From: Opitutia bacterium
GTDB taxonomy: Bacteria; Verrucomicrobiota; Verrucomicrobiia; Opitutales; UBA953
Reading direction: 5' to 3'
NCBI GenBank assembly: GCA_947463395.1
Contig: CANHRV010000063.1
Location: 1-5,566 of the forward strand
Length of the DNA: 5,566 nt
The notes below the pieces were generated by a model that was not told the origin of the DNA, made no database searches, and worked only from the letters and a program-made list of their open reading frames with translations. This document shows positions 5,395 through 5,566 of this stretch, piece by piece. A program made the translations under genes and the position numbers. Numbering within the stretch: the stretch's first letter is position 1; the number at the start of each line of letters is the position of its first letter.

Positions 5395-5566
5395 TTATGA
5401 TTCATCGAACTTCCGCGCAAACAAGGCCTCCATTTCATTTAAAAACTGTTCGGCATCCTTCCCTTTCACCGAGAACTTGAGTCGAGACCCTTGTCCAGCT
5501 GCCAACATCATAAGTCCCATTATACTCTTTCCGTTAACAACTTCATCATCTTTCGTCACCGAAACC
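5395..5566 (-). CDS. ptsH: HPr-family phosphocarrier protein, C-terminal part (partial)
   Basis: The visible 56 residues are the C-terminal two thirds of an HPr, the small cytoplasmic protein that relays phosphate in the phosphotransferase system. NGKSIMGLMMLAAGQGSRL matches the family region around the regulatory serine (B. subtilis HPr has LKSIMGVMSLGI). Here the serine codon is at 5526-5524, which implies about 32 residues missing beyond the window edge, including active-site His15. Then SVKGKDAEQFLNEMEALFARKFDES forms the last strand and helix. The Ser46-type motif suggests control by an HPr kinase/phosphorylase, as in Firmicutes and several Gram-negative lineages without a full sugar PTS. 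The expected total length of about 88 residues is normal. The stop is TAA 5397-5395. The exported-protein gene follows after 8 nt, so the two are probably one transcript. Whether this is a sugar-type HPr or a regulatory NPr cannot be decided from this part. Confidence 0.9.
   Translation of the reverse strand, partial: VSVTKDDEVVNGKSIMGLMMLAAGQGSRLKFSVKGKDAEQFLNEMEALFARKFDES

Noticed and set aside
5166..5480. 104-codon plus-strand open frame opposite the exported protein and HPr
   Set aside because: It lies antisense to two well-supported genes, including the clear HPr sequence, and has no recognisable motif.

Overview
The window looks like ordinary chromosomal DNA from a Gram-negative-type bacterium of moderate G+C. 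Three traits lead me to guess the Verrucomicrobiota (Opitutales/Puniceicoccales-like) as the source: an HPr with the Gram-positive-style Ser46 motif, a peptide deformylase with an insertion, and mostly Shine-Dalgarno-less starts. This is inference from the proteins only. I see no mobile element, CRISPR array, tRNA or rRNA.

Positions 1-170 are a divergent control region. The first codons of a leftward gene, apparently exported, run off the left edge. Between it and the rightward metal-transport operon lies a 31-bp interrupted palindrome (116-146) with a 7-1-7 core, the best candidate for a Zur/Fur-family operator. Positions 171-2615 hold a compact three-gene ABC-type zinc/manganese importer: substrate-binding protein, ATPase and membrane permease, with overlapping stops and starts.

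Positions 2603-2875 carry a small leftward gene for a one-helix membrane protein. It has a strongly basic Arg/Ser tail and an acidic end, and it overlaps the end of the permease gene tail to tail. A 162-bp AT-rich divergent spacer follows. The rightward pair 3038-4187 encodes a small helix-turn-helix protein and peptide deformylase (def).

Positions 4184-5566 are leftward: the C-terminal part of an HPr phosphocarrier enters from the right edge, followed after 8 nt by a 400-residue exported protein of unknown function. That gene ends tail to tail with def, and the two stop codons share one TTAA.

How the parts work together: the ABC proteins form one uptake machine, and the divergent exported protein may belong to the same metal response (inference). 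Def removes N-formyl groups from new proteins, and its upstream HTH protein may regulate locally. HPr suggests PTS-linked signalling or regulation. Nothing here is a clearly new system. The least explained items are the Arg/Ser membrane protein, the HPr-linked exported protein and the divergent gene at the left edge.
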